From assembly GCA_947588995.1 (NCBI GenBank), contig CANPZI010000006.1, positions 62,001 to 126,000 of the forward strand: a stretch of DNA of 64,000 bases. Reading direction: 5' to 3'. Both the position numbers and the translations under genes were made by a program. The DNA is from an uncultured Lachnospiraceae bacterium (GTDB lineage Bacteria > Bacillota > Clostridia > Lachnospirales > Lachnospiraceae). Shown here piece after piece: positions 51,010 through 58,307 of the stretch. How positions within the stretch are numbered: position 1 is the first letter of the stretch; every line of letters begins with the position of its first letter. The notes under the pieces were generated by a model, which had not been told where the DNA came from, ran no database searches, and saw only the letters and a list, made by a program, of their open reading frames with translations.

Positions 51010-51783
51010 ATGGAATTTCGCCCCTGCATCGATATCCATAACGGAAGTGTCAAGCAGATCGTAGGCGGCAGCCTGAAAGATGAAGCGGACAGCGCGCTGG
51101 AAAATTTTGTCTCCGAGCAGGACGCCGCGTTCTATGCGAGGCTGTACCGTGCACACGGCATCCGAAACGGCCATGTCATCCTGCTGAACGCCGCCGATTC
51201 TCCTTACTATGAAAAGACGAAAGCGCAGGCGATGGCGGCGCTTGCGGCTTATCCGGGCGGACTGCAGGCAGGCGGAGGCATCACGCCTGAGAATGCGGCG
51301 GAGTATCTGCGGGCGGGGGCGAGCCATGTGATTGTCACTTCTTATGTGTTTCGGGACGGCCGGGTGCAGTATGACAGGCTGCGTGAGCTGGTGCGCGCGG
51401 TTGGCAGGGAAAATCTGGTACTCGATTTAAGCGTGCGGAAGAAAGAGGGCCGCTATCTTATTGTGACCGACAGATGGCAGAAGTATACCGAGACGGAACT
51501 GACGGCGCGCACGCTCGATGAACTTTCGGCATACTGCGATGAGTTTCTCGTCCATGCGGTGGATGTGGAGGGAAAAGCGAACGGCATCGAGGAGGAGCTG
51601 GCGGCGCTTCTGGGCAGCTGGGGCAGGATTCCCGTCACCTACGCCGGAGGCGTGCACAGCTTCGAAGATCTGCGCCTGCTAAAAGAACTCGGCAGGGACA
51701 GGGTGCATGTGACCGTCGGCAGTGCGCTTGATCTGTTCGGCGGCCCGATGAAGTTCGAGGATGTGCTGGCAGCGGTAAACTAA
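51010..51783 (+). CDS. hisA: HisA, eukaryote-like phosphoribosyl isomerase
   Basis: TIM-barrel enzyme of 257 residues of histidine synthesis. MEFRPCIDIHNGSVKQIVGG is the N-terminus typical of the HIS6-like group rather than classical bacterial HisA. Further motifs: GLQAGGGITPENAAEYLRAG, VLDLSVRKKEGRY, HAVDVEGKANGIEEEL and VTYAGGVHSFEDL. It stands alone, without other his genes. The start at 51010 has AAAGGATGG about 6 nt upstream; a longer frame from 50869 is not supported. A terminator follows. Confidence 0.88.
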   Translation: MEFRPCIDIHNGSVKQIVGGSLKDEADSALENFVSEQDAAFYARLYRAHGIRNGHVILLNAADSPYYEKTKAQAMAALAAYPGGLQAGGGITPENAAEYLRAGASHVIVTSYVFRDGRVQYDRLRELVRAVGRENLVLDLSVRKKEGRYLIVTDRWQKYTETELTARTLDELSAYCDEFLVHAVDVEGKANGIEEELAALLGSWGRIPVTYAGGVHSFEDLRLLKELGRDRVHVTVGSALDLFGGPMKFEDVLAAVN

Positions 51784-51785
51784 GC

Positions 51786-51822
51786 AAAAAAAATCTGCCT
51801 ATGATCGATAGGCAGGTTTTTT
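51786..51822. terminator. bidirectional terminator after hisA
   Basis: CTGCCTAT (51795-51802) pairs with ATAGGCAG (51808-51815), with an A-run before and TTTTTT after. Confidence 0.8.
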
Positions 51823-51929
51823 CTAATCCGTCATACAACAATACTGCAAATTCTAAATAAAATTCATCATTTATATTTAAGAACAGGCACATCGTGATAC
51901 TGATTATAGTGTTATAAGTTCGATGTATC

Positions 51930-52130
51930 TTATAACTTTGTTACATTTACGGCCTGAGGACCTTTCTCTCCGTTTACTACCTCGTACTCAACGGAAGCGC
52001 CCTCCTCAAGGGATTTGAAGCCTTCCATGTTCAGTCCGGAGTAATGAACGAATACATCGTTGCCCTGCTCATCGGAGATGAAGCCGTATCCTTTTTGGTT
52101 GTTAAACCATTTTACTGTACCTTTGTTCAT
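51930..52130 (-). CDS. cold-shock protein (CspA family)
   Basis: Nucleic-acid chaperone of 66 residues. RNP1 is KGYGFI, RNP2 is VFVHY, and the N-terminus [20 protein letters not shown] is typical. The start is at 52130 because GGAGG (minus strand, 52139-52143) lies 8 nt before it. The A+T-rich leader to about 52250 probably carries its promoter and 5' UTR. Confidence 0.96.
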   Translation of the reverse strand: MNKGTVKWFNNQKGYGFISDEQGNDVFVHYSGLNMEGFKSLEEGASVEYEVVNGEKGPQAVNVTKL

Positions 52131-52337
52131 AGTACATACCTCCAAAAAATTATGAATGTGTTGCTTATTGTGTCAACATTCATAGAATAGCACATGTCCT
52201 TATAAATGTAAAGCACTGTTTTGCGGTTTTTACATAAGTTTTCGGCGTGCAGACGCGCGAAAAAGAATATTATGTAAACAAATATTGCCATTTGTATGAT
52301 GATTATGGTATGATTAGAGCATCGGAGGTATTTATCA

Positions 52338-53087
52338 TTGAACGAAAACGAAACGGCAAATAAAAAGAAAAAGAGAAAAGTGAATTATATGCTGATGCTC
52401 TTTGCCGATTCCAAAGAAGGCAGAATCCGGCAGCTGGGCATCGGGCCGACGGCGGTGGAGACTGCAGCGCTTCTTGTGGCGGCGGTCGTGCTGATCCTTG
52501 CGCTGATCTGTTTTGTCGGCAGGATGCAGAACAGATCGCTGCAGGAGGAGATCGAGGCGCAGAGCGAGAGCATTCAGAAACTCACTGCGCAGAACGAGGC
52601 TCTCACCGAGGAGAATGCCGATCTTGTCGCTCTGCGGGAAGAACTGAATGACAAGGTGACGATCTTAAGCGATACCATCAATATGAAAGTGGAGGAAGAG
52701 GAGGCGCTGGAGCAGGAGAAAGCGCAGGCACACATGCCGGTTGGCTTTCCGATGTCCGCGTCGGCGTCCTTGGAGGAGACGGAGGGCGAGGAACCGATGG
52801 TCAAGCTGACCGGCAGCGAGGGCAGCAGCATCATCGCCTCAGCGGACGGCACGGTAGTCTCCGTCTCGTCCGACACCACCTATCTGCACTGCATCAGGAT
52901 AGATCACGGCAACGGTTACAACACGATCTATCGAAATGACGGAGATGTGATGATCAAGGAGGGCGACGAAGTGGTGCGCGGCGCCATCCTCTATGTGATC
53001 GGCGAGGACAACACGGAGCTGGGCTATCAGATCACTTACGACGACAAGTACATCGATCCGATGGAACTGATCAATATCGACGGCTGA
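52338..53087 (+). CDS. membrane-anchored degenerate LytM/M23-like protein
   Basis: Protein of 249 residues. A basic cytosolic N-terminus precedes one membrane helix near 40-62 (TAALLVAAVVLILALICFVG), a coiled coil near 65-120 and a LytM-like beta domain near 165-248 (SADGTVVSVSSDTTYLHCIR, IDHGNGYNTIYRNDGDVMIK). The zinc-site histidines of active M23 peptidases are not present: the usual Y-A-H segment reads YRND and the L-H-F segment reads LGYQ. It should be a non-catalytic cell-wall or partner-binding protein, as for some SpoIIQ and EnvC-type proteins. The start is TTG at 52338 with CGGAGG 10 nt upstream. Confidence 0.78.
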   Translation: MNENETANKKKKRKVNYMLMLFADSKEGRIRQLGIGPTAVETAALLVAAVVLILALICFVGRMQNRSLQEEIEAQSESIQKLTAQNEALTEENADLVALREELNDKVTILSDTINMKVEEEEALEQEKAQAHMPVGFPMSASASLEETEGEEPMVKLTGSEGSSIIASADGTVVSVSSDTTYLHCIRIDHGNGYNTIYRNDGDVMIKEGDEVVRGAILYVIGEDNTELGYQITYDDKYIDPMELINIDG

Positions 53088-53092
53088 CCGGT

Positions 53093-53383
53093 CTATGACT
53101 GTTTCAGACGCTCCAGTATCATGTCATAGCCGTCATTGCCGTAGTTGAGCGAACGGTTCACGCGGCTGATTGTCGCGGTGGACGCGCCGGTCTTCTCCGC
53201 AATCTCCAGATAAGTCCGGCCGCTTTTGAGCATCGCAGCCACGTCGAAGCGCTGTGAGAGCGAGAGCAGTTCGTTGACCGTGCACAGATCCTCAAAGAAG
53301 TTGTAGCACTCCTCTCTGGTTTTCAGGCACAGGACGGCATCAAACAATCGGTCTACGGCATCGGTTTTCAGTTTCTTATTCAT
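53093..53383 (-). CDS. YerC/YecD family TrpR-related protein
   Basis: Helix-turn-helix protein of 96 residues. DAVLCLKTREECYNFFEDLC and SLSQRFDVAAMLKSGRTYLE are followed by KTGASTATISRVNRSLNYG, as in the YerC/TrpR-like family of Firmicutes. The start at 53383 has AAAGGAG 6 nt upstream. Its targets are not known. Convergent with the LytM-like gene, with 5 bp between stops. Confidence 0.92.
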   Translation of the reverse strand: MNKKLKTDAVDRLFDAVLCLKTREECYNFFEDLCTVNELLSLSQRFDVAAMLKSGRTYLEIAEKTGASTATISRVNRSLNYGNDGYDMILERLKQS

Positions 53384-53602
53384 AGGCATCTCCTTTGGCC
53401 GCACACACAAGGTCGTATGCCGGCACTTTCACACGTTAAAACTTTACCACTGTTATGTATGAATATAACACAGAAAACAGAATTTGTAAATGGGCAGCCG
53501 CCAGCCTGACGGCAGACAAAGTGCTTGCCATGTAGTAATAAAAACTATATAATGAAACATATACGGAAACGATGCGGCTCTGAGGGGCAGAAGGGCGAGG
53601 CT

Positions 53603-54256
53603 ATGACGATCAACACGGAAAATTTGCTCGACAGCATACTGGCAAGCATGGACAGGATCGTGTATATCAAATCGGAGGATATTCCGGATATCGACCTGTA
53701 TATGGATCAGGTGACGACTTTTATGGAGACGCACCTGAAGCGATCTACGCGCAATCCCGGAGAAGACAAGATCCTGACGAAGACGATGATCAACAATTAC
53801 GCCAAGAACGATCTGCTGCCGCCGCCGGTCAAGAAGAAGTACAGCAAGGAGCATGTGCTTCTGCTGATTTTTATCTACTATTATAAAGGTATCCTGTCGA
53901 TCAGTGATATCCAGCAGCTCTTGGAGCCGATCACGGAGAAGTTCTTCCATACGGACGGAGAATTCGACCTGCAGGCGGTGTACGAGGAAGTGTTCGGCTT
54001 AGAGCGGGCGCAGACGGATGCCCTGAAAGCGGATATTGTCGATAAGTTCAAAACCGCGGAGCAGACTTTTGCGGATGCGCCCGAGGAGAGCAGGGAGTTT
54101 CTGCGGACATTCTCGTTCATCTGTATGCTCGGCTTCGACGTCTATATGAAGAAGCTGCTGATCGAAAAGATGATCGACGGAATGGCGGAGGGCAGGGATA
54201 AGGCCGAGCACAAAAAAGCAAAAAAACAGGAAAGCGCTAGCCAAGACGAAGGTTAA
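53603..54256 (+). CDS. DUF1836 domain protein
   Basis: Protein of 217 residues. DKILTKTMINNYAKNDLLPP, VKKKYSKEHVLLLIFIYYYK and SISDIQQLLEPI match DUF1836, a family with a MerR-like helix-turn-helix at its core. A Lys-rich tail follows. The start is ATG at 53603 with GGGCGAGG upstream; an in-frame ATG at 53525 has no ribosome site. The target is unknown; probably a DNA-binding protein by family. Confidence 0.8.
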   Translation: MTINTENLLDSILASMDRIVYIKSEDIPDIDLYMDQVTTFMETHLKRSTRNPGEDKILTKTMINNYAKNDLLPPPVKKKYSKEHVLLLIFIYYYKGILSISDIQQLLEPITEKFFHTDGEFDLQAVYEEVFGLERAQTDALKADIVDKFKTAEQTFADAPEESREFLRTFSFICMLGFDVYMKKLLIEKMIDGMAEGRDKAEHKKAKKQESASQDEG

Positions 54257-54310
54257 GTGCTATACTGGTAAGCACGGGCTGGTAAGCATGCGCAGGCACA
54301 AAGCAGGAAG

Positions 54311-54407
54311 CCCGTGCGAGCACGGTGGCTACAACCTGAGCGGGTACAAGCTTGACACACCGTGCAGACACGGTGACTACAACCTGAGCAGGTACAAAAC
54401 TGTCACA
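54311..54407. repeat. two 48-bp direct repeats upstream of the Hpt gene
   Basis: Unit one begins at 54311 and unit two at 54359, sharing CACGG, GCTACAACCTGAGC or GACTACAACCTGAGC, GGTACAA and a TGACACACCG-like end. Each contains a small hairpin (CCGTGC/GCACGG, CCGTG/CACGG). A partial third unit starts near 54407. The length is a multiple of three and the frame is open into the Hpt gene, but a strong ribosome site precedes the Hpt ATG. Confidence 0.7.
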
Positions 54408-54446
54408 CCGTGTCTAAGGATAGACGGAAACTTAGGGAGGTTTAGG

Positions 54447-54824
54447 ATGGAACCGGTTCATACGATTGAAGATTTGGCAAAGAGAGGCTTCGACGTCGAG
54501 GAAGGGATCGCGCTGTGCGCCGGAGATGAGGAAATCTACGTGGAGGTTTTGGAGGCGGCTTTGGAGGAAGGCAAGGAGAAGCTGCCGCTTCTGAAAGACT
54601 GTTATGAGAGAAAAGATTTCGAGCGTTACGGCATAGAGATGCACGGCCTGAAAAACGCCATGAAGTCCATCGGCGCGATCAAGCTGTCTGAGGCTGCCAA
54701 GGAACAGGAATTTGCGGTCAAGGAGAATAATCTGCAGCTCGTGGACGAGAAAGTGGAGGACGTGCTGGCGCAGTATCAGGATGTGGTGGACGCGCTGGAA
54801 GAGTTGATGGCGAATCTCGCATAA
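54447..54824 (+). CDS. free-standing Hpt phosphotransfer protein
   Basis: Helical protein of 125 residues with the Hpt motif EMHGLKNAMKSIGA, phospho-accepting His near residue 66. The start at 54447 has GGGAGG at 54435-54440. No kinase or receiver gene is adjacent. It could connect the kinase at 13.9 kb, which lacks an Hpt domain, to a response regulator, but that is inference. Upstream are 48-bp repeats; a terminator follows. Confidence 0.82.
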   Translation: MEPVHTIEDLAKRGFDVEEGIALCAGDEEIYVEVLEAALEEGKEKLPLLKDCYERKDFERYGIEMHGLKNAMKSIGAIKLSEAAKEQEFAVKENNLQLVDEKVEDVLAQYQDVVDALEELMANLA

Positions 54825-54849
54825 CAAACAGGCAGAATCCATAACAGAC

Positions 54850-54901
54850 AAAAAGAGAGGAGTTCCCGAAAACCGCCCGGCGGATCGGCACTCCTCTTTT
54901 T
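54850..54901. terminator. bidirectional terminator
   Basis: AAAAGAGAGGAGT (54851-54863) pairs with ACTCCTCTTTT (54890-54900), with A-run and T-run at the ends. It separates the Hpt gene from the minus-strand binding-protein gene. A short G+C-rich palindrome (CAAGCCGGCTTG, 54952-54963) follows. Confidence 0.75.
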
Positions 54902-54965
54902 ACGCGAGCAAAACTCGCAAAGCGTGTCTCGTTTCGTTATGCGAGCAATGAGCAAGCCGGCTTGC

Positions 54966-55967
54966 TTAGTGGGCGGCTCTCTGCGCGTAAGCGGTGTCCA
55001 CCAGATCGGCGTAGGGCACGCGGCCGTCCAGTTCTCCGGCTTCCTCCAGGATATTCTGCAGCAGATCGAAGCTGTCCTCCTCGAAGATCAGGTCGCTCTT
55101 CCACGTGTCCTGCGAGGCGTAGCGGTCCACAATGGTTGTGATTGTCTCAAGATCTGTCTCCGCAAACTGCGGCGCGATAACCTCGGCAATCTCGGCGGGC
55201 GTGTGGCTCTGTACATAGTCCATGCCTTTTTGCAGCGCGTCGGTGAAAGACTGAATGACTTCGGGGTGTGCTGCGATATAGCTCTTTCTGGCGGAAAAGG
55301 CGGTGTAGGGCACATAGCCCGAATCCTCTCCGAGAGAGGCGACCACATAGCCGTCGCCCTTTTCTTCCAGGGAAGTGGCGTGCGGCTCAAATTCCACCGT
55401 GAACTCGCCCTGCCCGCCGGAAAAGGCGGCCGCGGTCGCGCCGAAGTCGATGCTCTGATCGATGGAGAGATCCGCCGCGGGATCGATGCCGTTCTTTTTC
55501 AGGATAAATTCAAAGACCATCTCCGGCATCCCGCCGGCCCTGCCGCCGAGTACTTCTCTGCCGATCAGCATATCCCAGTGAAAATCGTCGATCGGTTCTC
55601 TCGAGACGAGGAAGTTGCCCGCCCGCTGCGTCAGCTGCGCGAAGTTGACCGCATAGTCGGAAGCGCCCTCCTTGTAGGTGTAGATGGTGCTCTCGCTGCC
55701 CATGAAGCCGATGTCCGCCTCGCCGGACAGAAGCGCCGTCATCGTCTTGTCTGCGCCGAAGCCCGTGACAAGCTTTAAGTCGATTCCCTCCTCGGCAAAA
55801 TATCCCTCCTCGATGGCCACATACATCGGCGCGTAGAAGATGGAGTGCGCCACCTCGTTCAGGACGACGGGCGTTCCGCCGTCCGCGTTCTCCTGCCCGG
55901 CGCAGGCGCAGAGGGAGGCGGCGACGAGCGCGGCCGCAAGAAACAAACACAATATTTTTTTTGTCAT
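54966..55967 (-). CDS. ABC transporter substrate-binding lipoprotein (NMT1/SsuA-like)
   Basis: Protein of 333 residues with a lipoprotein signal (MTKKILCLFLAAALVAASLC, lipobox SLCAC). The mature part resembles NMT1/THI5 and SsuA/TauA binding proteins: NEVAHSIFYAPMYVAIEEGY, FAEEGIDLKLVTG, ALLSGEADIGFMGSESTIY. The ligand may be a pyrimidine, sulfonate or related small molecule; sequence alone does not decide. No permease or ATPase gene is adjacent. The start at 55967 is preferred over an upstream ATG at 55991. Confidence 0.82.
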   Translation of the reverse strand: MTKKILCLFLAAALVAASLCACAGQENADGGTPVVLNEVAHSIFYAPMYVAIEEGYFAEEGIDLKLVTGFGADKTMTALLSGEADIGFMGSESTIYTYKEGASDYAVNFAQLTQRAGNFLVSREPIDDFHWDMLIGREVLGGRAGGMPEMVFEFILKKNGIDPAADLSIDQSIDFGATAAAFSGGQGEFTVEFEPHATSLEEKGDGYVVASLGEDSGYVPYTAFSARKSYIAAHPEVIQSFTDALQKGMDYVQSHTPAEIAEVIAPQFAETDLETITTIVDRYASQDTWKSDLIFEEDSFDLLQNILEEAGELDGRVPYADLVDTAYAQRAAH

Positions 55968-56190
55968 CTTTGCATACCTTGATGAAAGCATTTGTTATAG
56001 CCTATGCGGGAGGGAGGGAAAAGTGAAGCGTATCGAAAGGAAAGCAGCGTTGAAATCTGCCCGTAAGAATGCTATGATGAAATCTGTCGGAGAAGACAGG
56101 CATAACGGCAGGCATGGAAATTGCCGGCTGCGCTTCCGGTTACGGCTGCGTGAGAAGTGTCCGGATGCCGTAAAAACGGGCGCAAAAAAG

Positions 56191-56261
56191 AGCGGATAAC
56201 GGGAATCGAACCCGCCTCTCCAGCTTGGGAAGCTGGCGTTCTACCGATGAACTATATCCGC
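56191..56261 (-). tRNA. tRNA-Gly (anticodon CCC)
   Basis: Reverse strand folds as a tRNA: acceptor GCGGATA with TATCCGC, D-arm GTTCATCGGTAGAAC, anticodon stem CCAGC/GCTGG with loop TTCCCAA (anticodon CCC) and T-arm GCGGGTTCGATTCCCGT. CCA is not encoded. A T-run downstream on the minus strand (TCTTTTTTG) can terminate it. Confidence 0.95.
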
Positions 56262-56351
56262 GTACTGTATTAGTATAACAGCATTTGCCCAAAAAGGAAA
56301 GCACAAATATACAAAATTGACAGTCAAAATGGATAAGGACAGACAGAGAAC

Positions 56352-57209
56352 ATGTTGTGGATACCGTTGGTTTTACTGTACGGCGTACTAAAAGGCGTCA
56401 GGGAGATCGTAAAAAAGAAAGCATTGGAGAAAAACTCTACCATAGAGGTACTGTTTATGTACACTTTGCTCTCTTTTGTGATTGTCCTGCCGCAGGCGGG
56501 TGCGGCGATGGGGATGGAGACGAGGTTCTATCCGTATGTGGCGCTGAAATCTTTTGTCATCTTCCTGGCATGGCTGTTCAGTTTCCGGGCGATCAGGAAG
56601 ATGCCGATCAGCCTGTACGGCGTGCTGGATCTGTCGCGCGTCATGTTTGCGACGCTGTTCGGCGTGGCCCTGCTCCACGAGACGCTGGGCCTGTGGCAGA
56701 CGATTGGTCTGGTTCTCGTGTCGGCAGGGCTTCTGCTGCTCAAGTACAGGCCGCGGGGCGCAGGGGGACAGGGCGGAGAGCAGAAAGTTGCGGCCGGATA
56801 TGTGGTCATGGCCTTTGCCTCCTGTGCGCTCAACGCGGTGTCGGGACTGCTTGACAAGATTCTGATGCGGGATATCAGCAGCGCGCAGCTGCAGTTCTGG
56901 TATCTTTTTTTCCTGGCGCTCATGTATCTGCTCTTCCTGCCCGTAAGCCGTGAGCCCGTCGATCTGAGAAGCGCGGTGCGCAACAAGTGGGTATGGCTTC
57001 TCAGCCTGCTGATCGTCGTCGCTGACCGGGCACTCTTTGTCGCCAACGGCATGGAGGGCAGCCGCATCACCGTGATGACGCTCTTAAAGCAGTCCGGCTG
57101 TATCGTGACGATCCTGGCGGGCCGCTATCTGTTCAAAGAGAAAGACACGGCGCACAAGCTGGTGTGCGCGCTCATCATCGTGGCGGGCATCGTGGTCGCC
57201 GTGCTGTAG
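56352..57209 (+). CDS. EamA/DMT family transporter
   Basis: Membrane protein of 285 residues with about ten helices in two EamA halves. The end of the first half (YGVLDLSRVMFATLFGVALL, HETLGLWQTIGLVLVSAGLL) and of the second (ALFVANGMEGSRITVMTLLK, FKEKDTAHKLVCALIIVAGI) show the family pattern. Such proteins move amino acids, nucleobases or other metabolites. No substrate is evident. The ribosome site is weak (ACAGAGA). Confidence 0.82.
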   Translation: MLWIPLVLLYGVLKGVREIVKKKALEKNSTIEVLFMYTLLSFVIVLPQAGAAMGMETRFYPYVALKSFVIFLAWLFSFRAIRKMPISLYGVLDLSRVMFATLFGVALLHETLGLWQTIGLVLVSAGLLLLKYRPRGAGGQGGEQKVAAGYVVMAFASCALNAVSGLLDKILMRDISSAQLQFWYLFFLALMYLLFLPVSREPVDLRSAVRNKWVWLLSLLIVVADRALFVANGMEGSRITVMTLLKQSGCIVTILAGRYLFKEKDTAHKLVCALIIVAGIVVAVL

Positions 57210-57298
57210 CAAGGCCCTGCGCGGCATGGAAAAAGGTTGTGCAGGGTTAAGAGGTTATGGTAAAATAAACTCCATAGAAGAGCAAAGGGAGGAAGAGC

Positions 57299-58294
57299 AT
57301 GGGAATTTTTAAGAATCAGTTCGCCAATCTGGTGGAGTGGAACGAGAGCGACGCGGGCGTGCTGTTCTACAAGTGGCAGAATCAGGAGATCAAGAAAGGA
57401 TCGCGCCTGATCATCAGACCCGGACAGGACGCCATCTTTCTGTACAACGGCAAGGTGGAGGGCGTCTTTACGGAAGACGGCGACTACGATATCGAATCTG
57501 AGATTATTCCTTTTCTCACCACGCTGAAAAGTTTTAAGTTCGGATTCAACACGCCTCTCAGGGCGGAGGTGCTGTTTATCAACACCAAGGAGCTGCTGGT
57601 GAAATGGGGCACGAAGAACGCGATCAACATACAGGCGCCGGGGCTTCCGGGCGGTATGCCGATCCGCGCGTTCGGCACGTTCAACTGCCGCGTGACGGAC
57701 CATGACGTGCTCATCGAGAAACTGGCGGGCATCCGCCAAACCTACACGGTGGAGGATGTCAAGGAGCGCATCATCGCGAGCCTCGACCAGCTTCTGATGG
57801 GCTGGATCAGCAGGGAAGGACACGATATGTTCAACCTGCAGGCGGATGCCGCGAATATCGCTAAGGGCATTGAGGCCGATCTGGATACGGACATGCGCAA
57901 GCTGGGCATCGGCATCACCGCTTTTACCATCGAGAGCTTCTCCTATCCGGAAGAAGTCAGGAAGATGCAGGAGAAAGCGGCGGCACAGTCCATGGTCGCA
58001 GACGTGAACAAGTACACGCAGATGGCGGCTGCGGACGGCATGGCGCAGGGCGGCGGCAGAGGCGGCAGCGTGGCCGCGGATATGGTGGGGCTGCAGATGG
58101 GTATGGCGCTCGGACAGCAGGCGGTCAGCCAGATGATGCAGCCGGGCGCGGCGGCAGGACAGCCGCAGGCACAGCCGGGGACAGCGCAGCAGCCTGCGCA
58201 GCCGGGCGGTGCGGGACCGAAATTCTGCCCGAACTGCGGCACACCCACCACGGGGACAAAATTCTGCGGCAACTGCGGCACGCAGCTGTTTTGA
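57299..58294 (+). CDS. SPFH domain protein with C-terminal zinc ribbon
   Basis: Protein of 331 residues of the YdjI-like SPFH/virion-core group. Residues 1-235 form the SPFH part (ESDAGVLFYKWQNQEIKKGS, FGTFNCRVTDHDVLIEKLAG). Residues about 240-300 are Gly/Gln/Ala/Pro rich. The last about 25 residues form a zinc ribbon (FCPNCG, FCGNCG). The start has GGGAGGAAG 5 nt upstream. In Bacillus, YdjI relatives take part in membrane protection; here that is analogy. pcrA starts 13 bp after its stop. Confidence 0.87.
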   Translation: MGIFKNQFANLVEWNESDAGVLFYKWQNQEIKKGSRLIIRPGQDAIFLYNGKVEGVFTEDGDYDIESEIIPFLTTLKSFKFGFNTPLRAEVLFINTKELLVKWGTKNAINIQAPGLPGGMPIRAFGTFNCRVTDHDVLIEKLAGIRQTYTVEDVKERIIASLDQLLMGWISREGHDMFNLQADAANIAKGIEADLDTDMRKLGIGITAFTIESFSYPEEVRKMQEKAAAQSMVADVNKYTQMAAADGMAQGGGRGGSVAADMVGLQMGMALGQQAVSQMMQPGAAAGQPQAQPGTAQQPAQPGGAGPKFCPNCGTPTTGTKFCGNCGTQLF

Positions 58295-58307
58295 GGACCA
58301 TCAGGCA

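Noticed and set aside
54311-54407. CRISPR array
   Set aside because: Only two adjoining 48-bp units without unique spacers and no cas genes; it is a tandem repeat.
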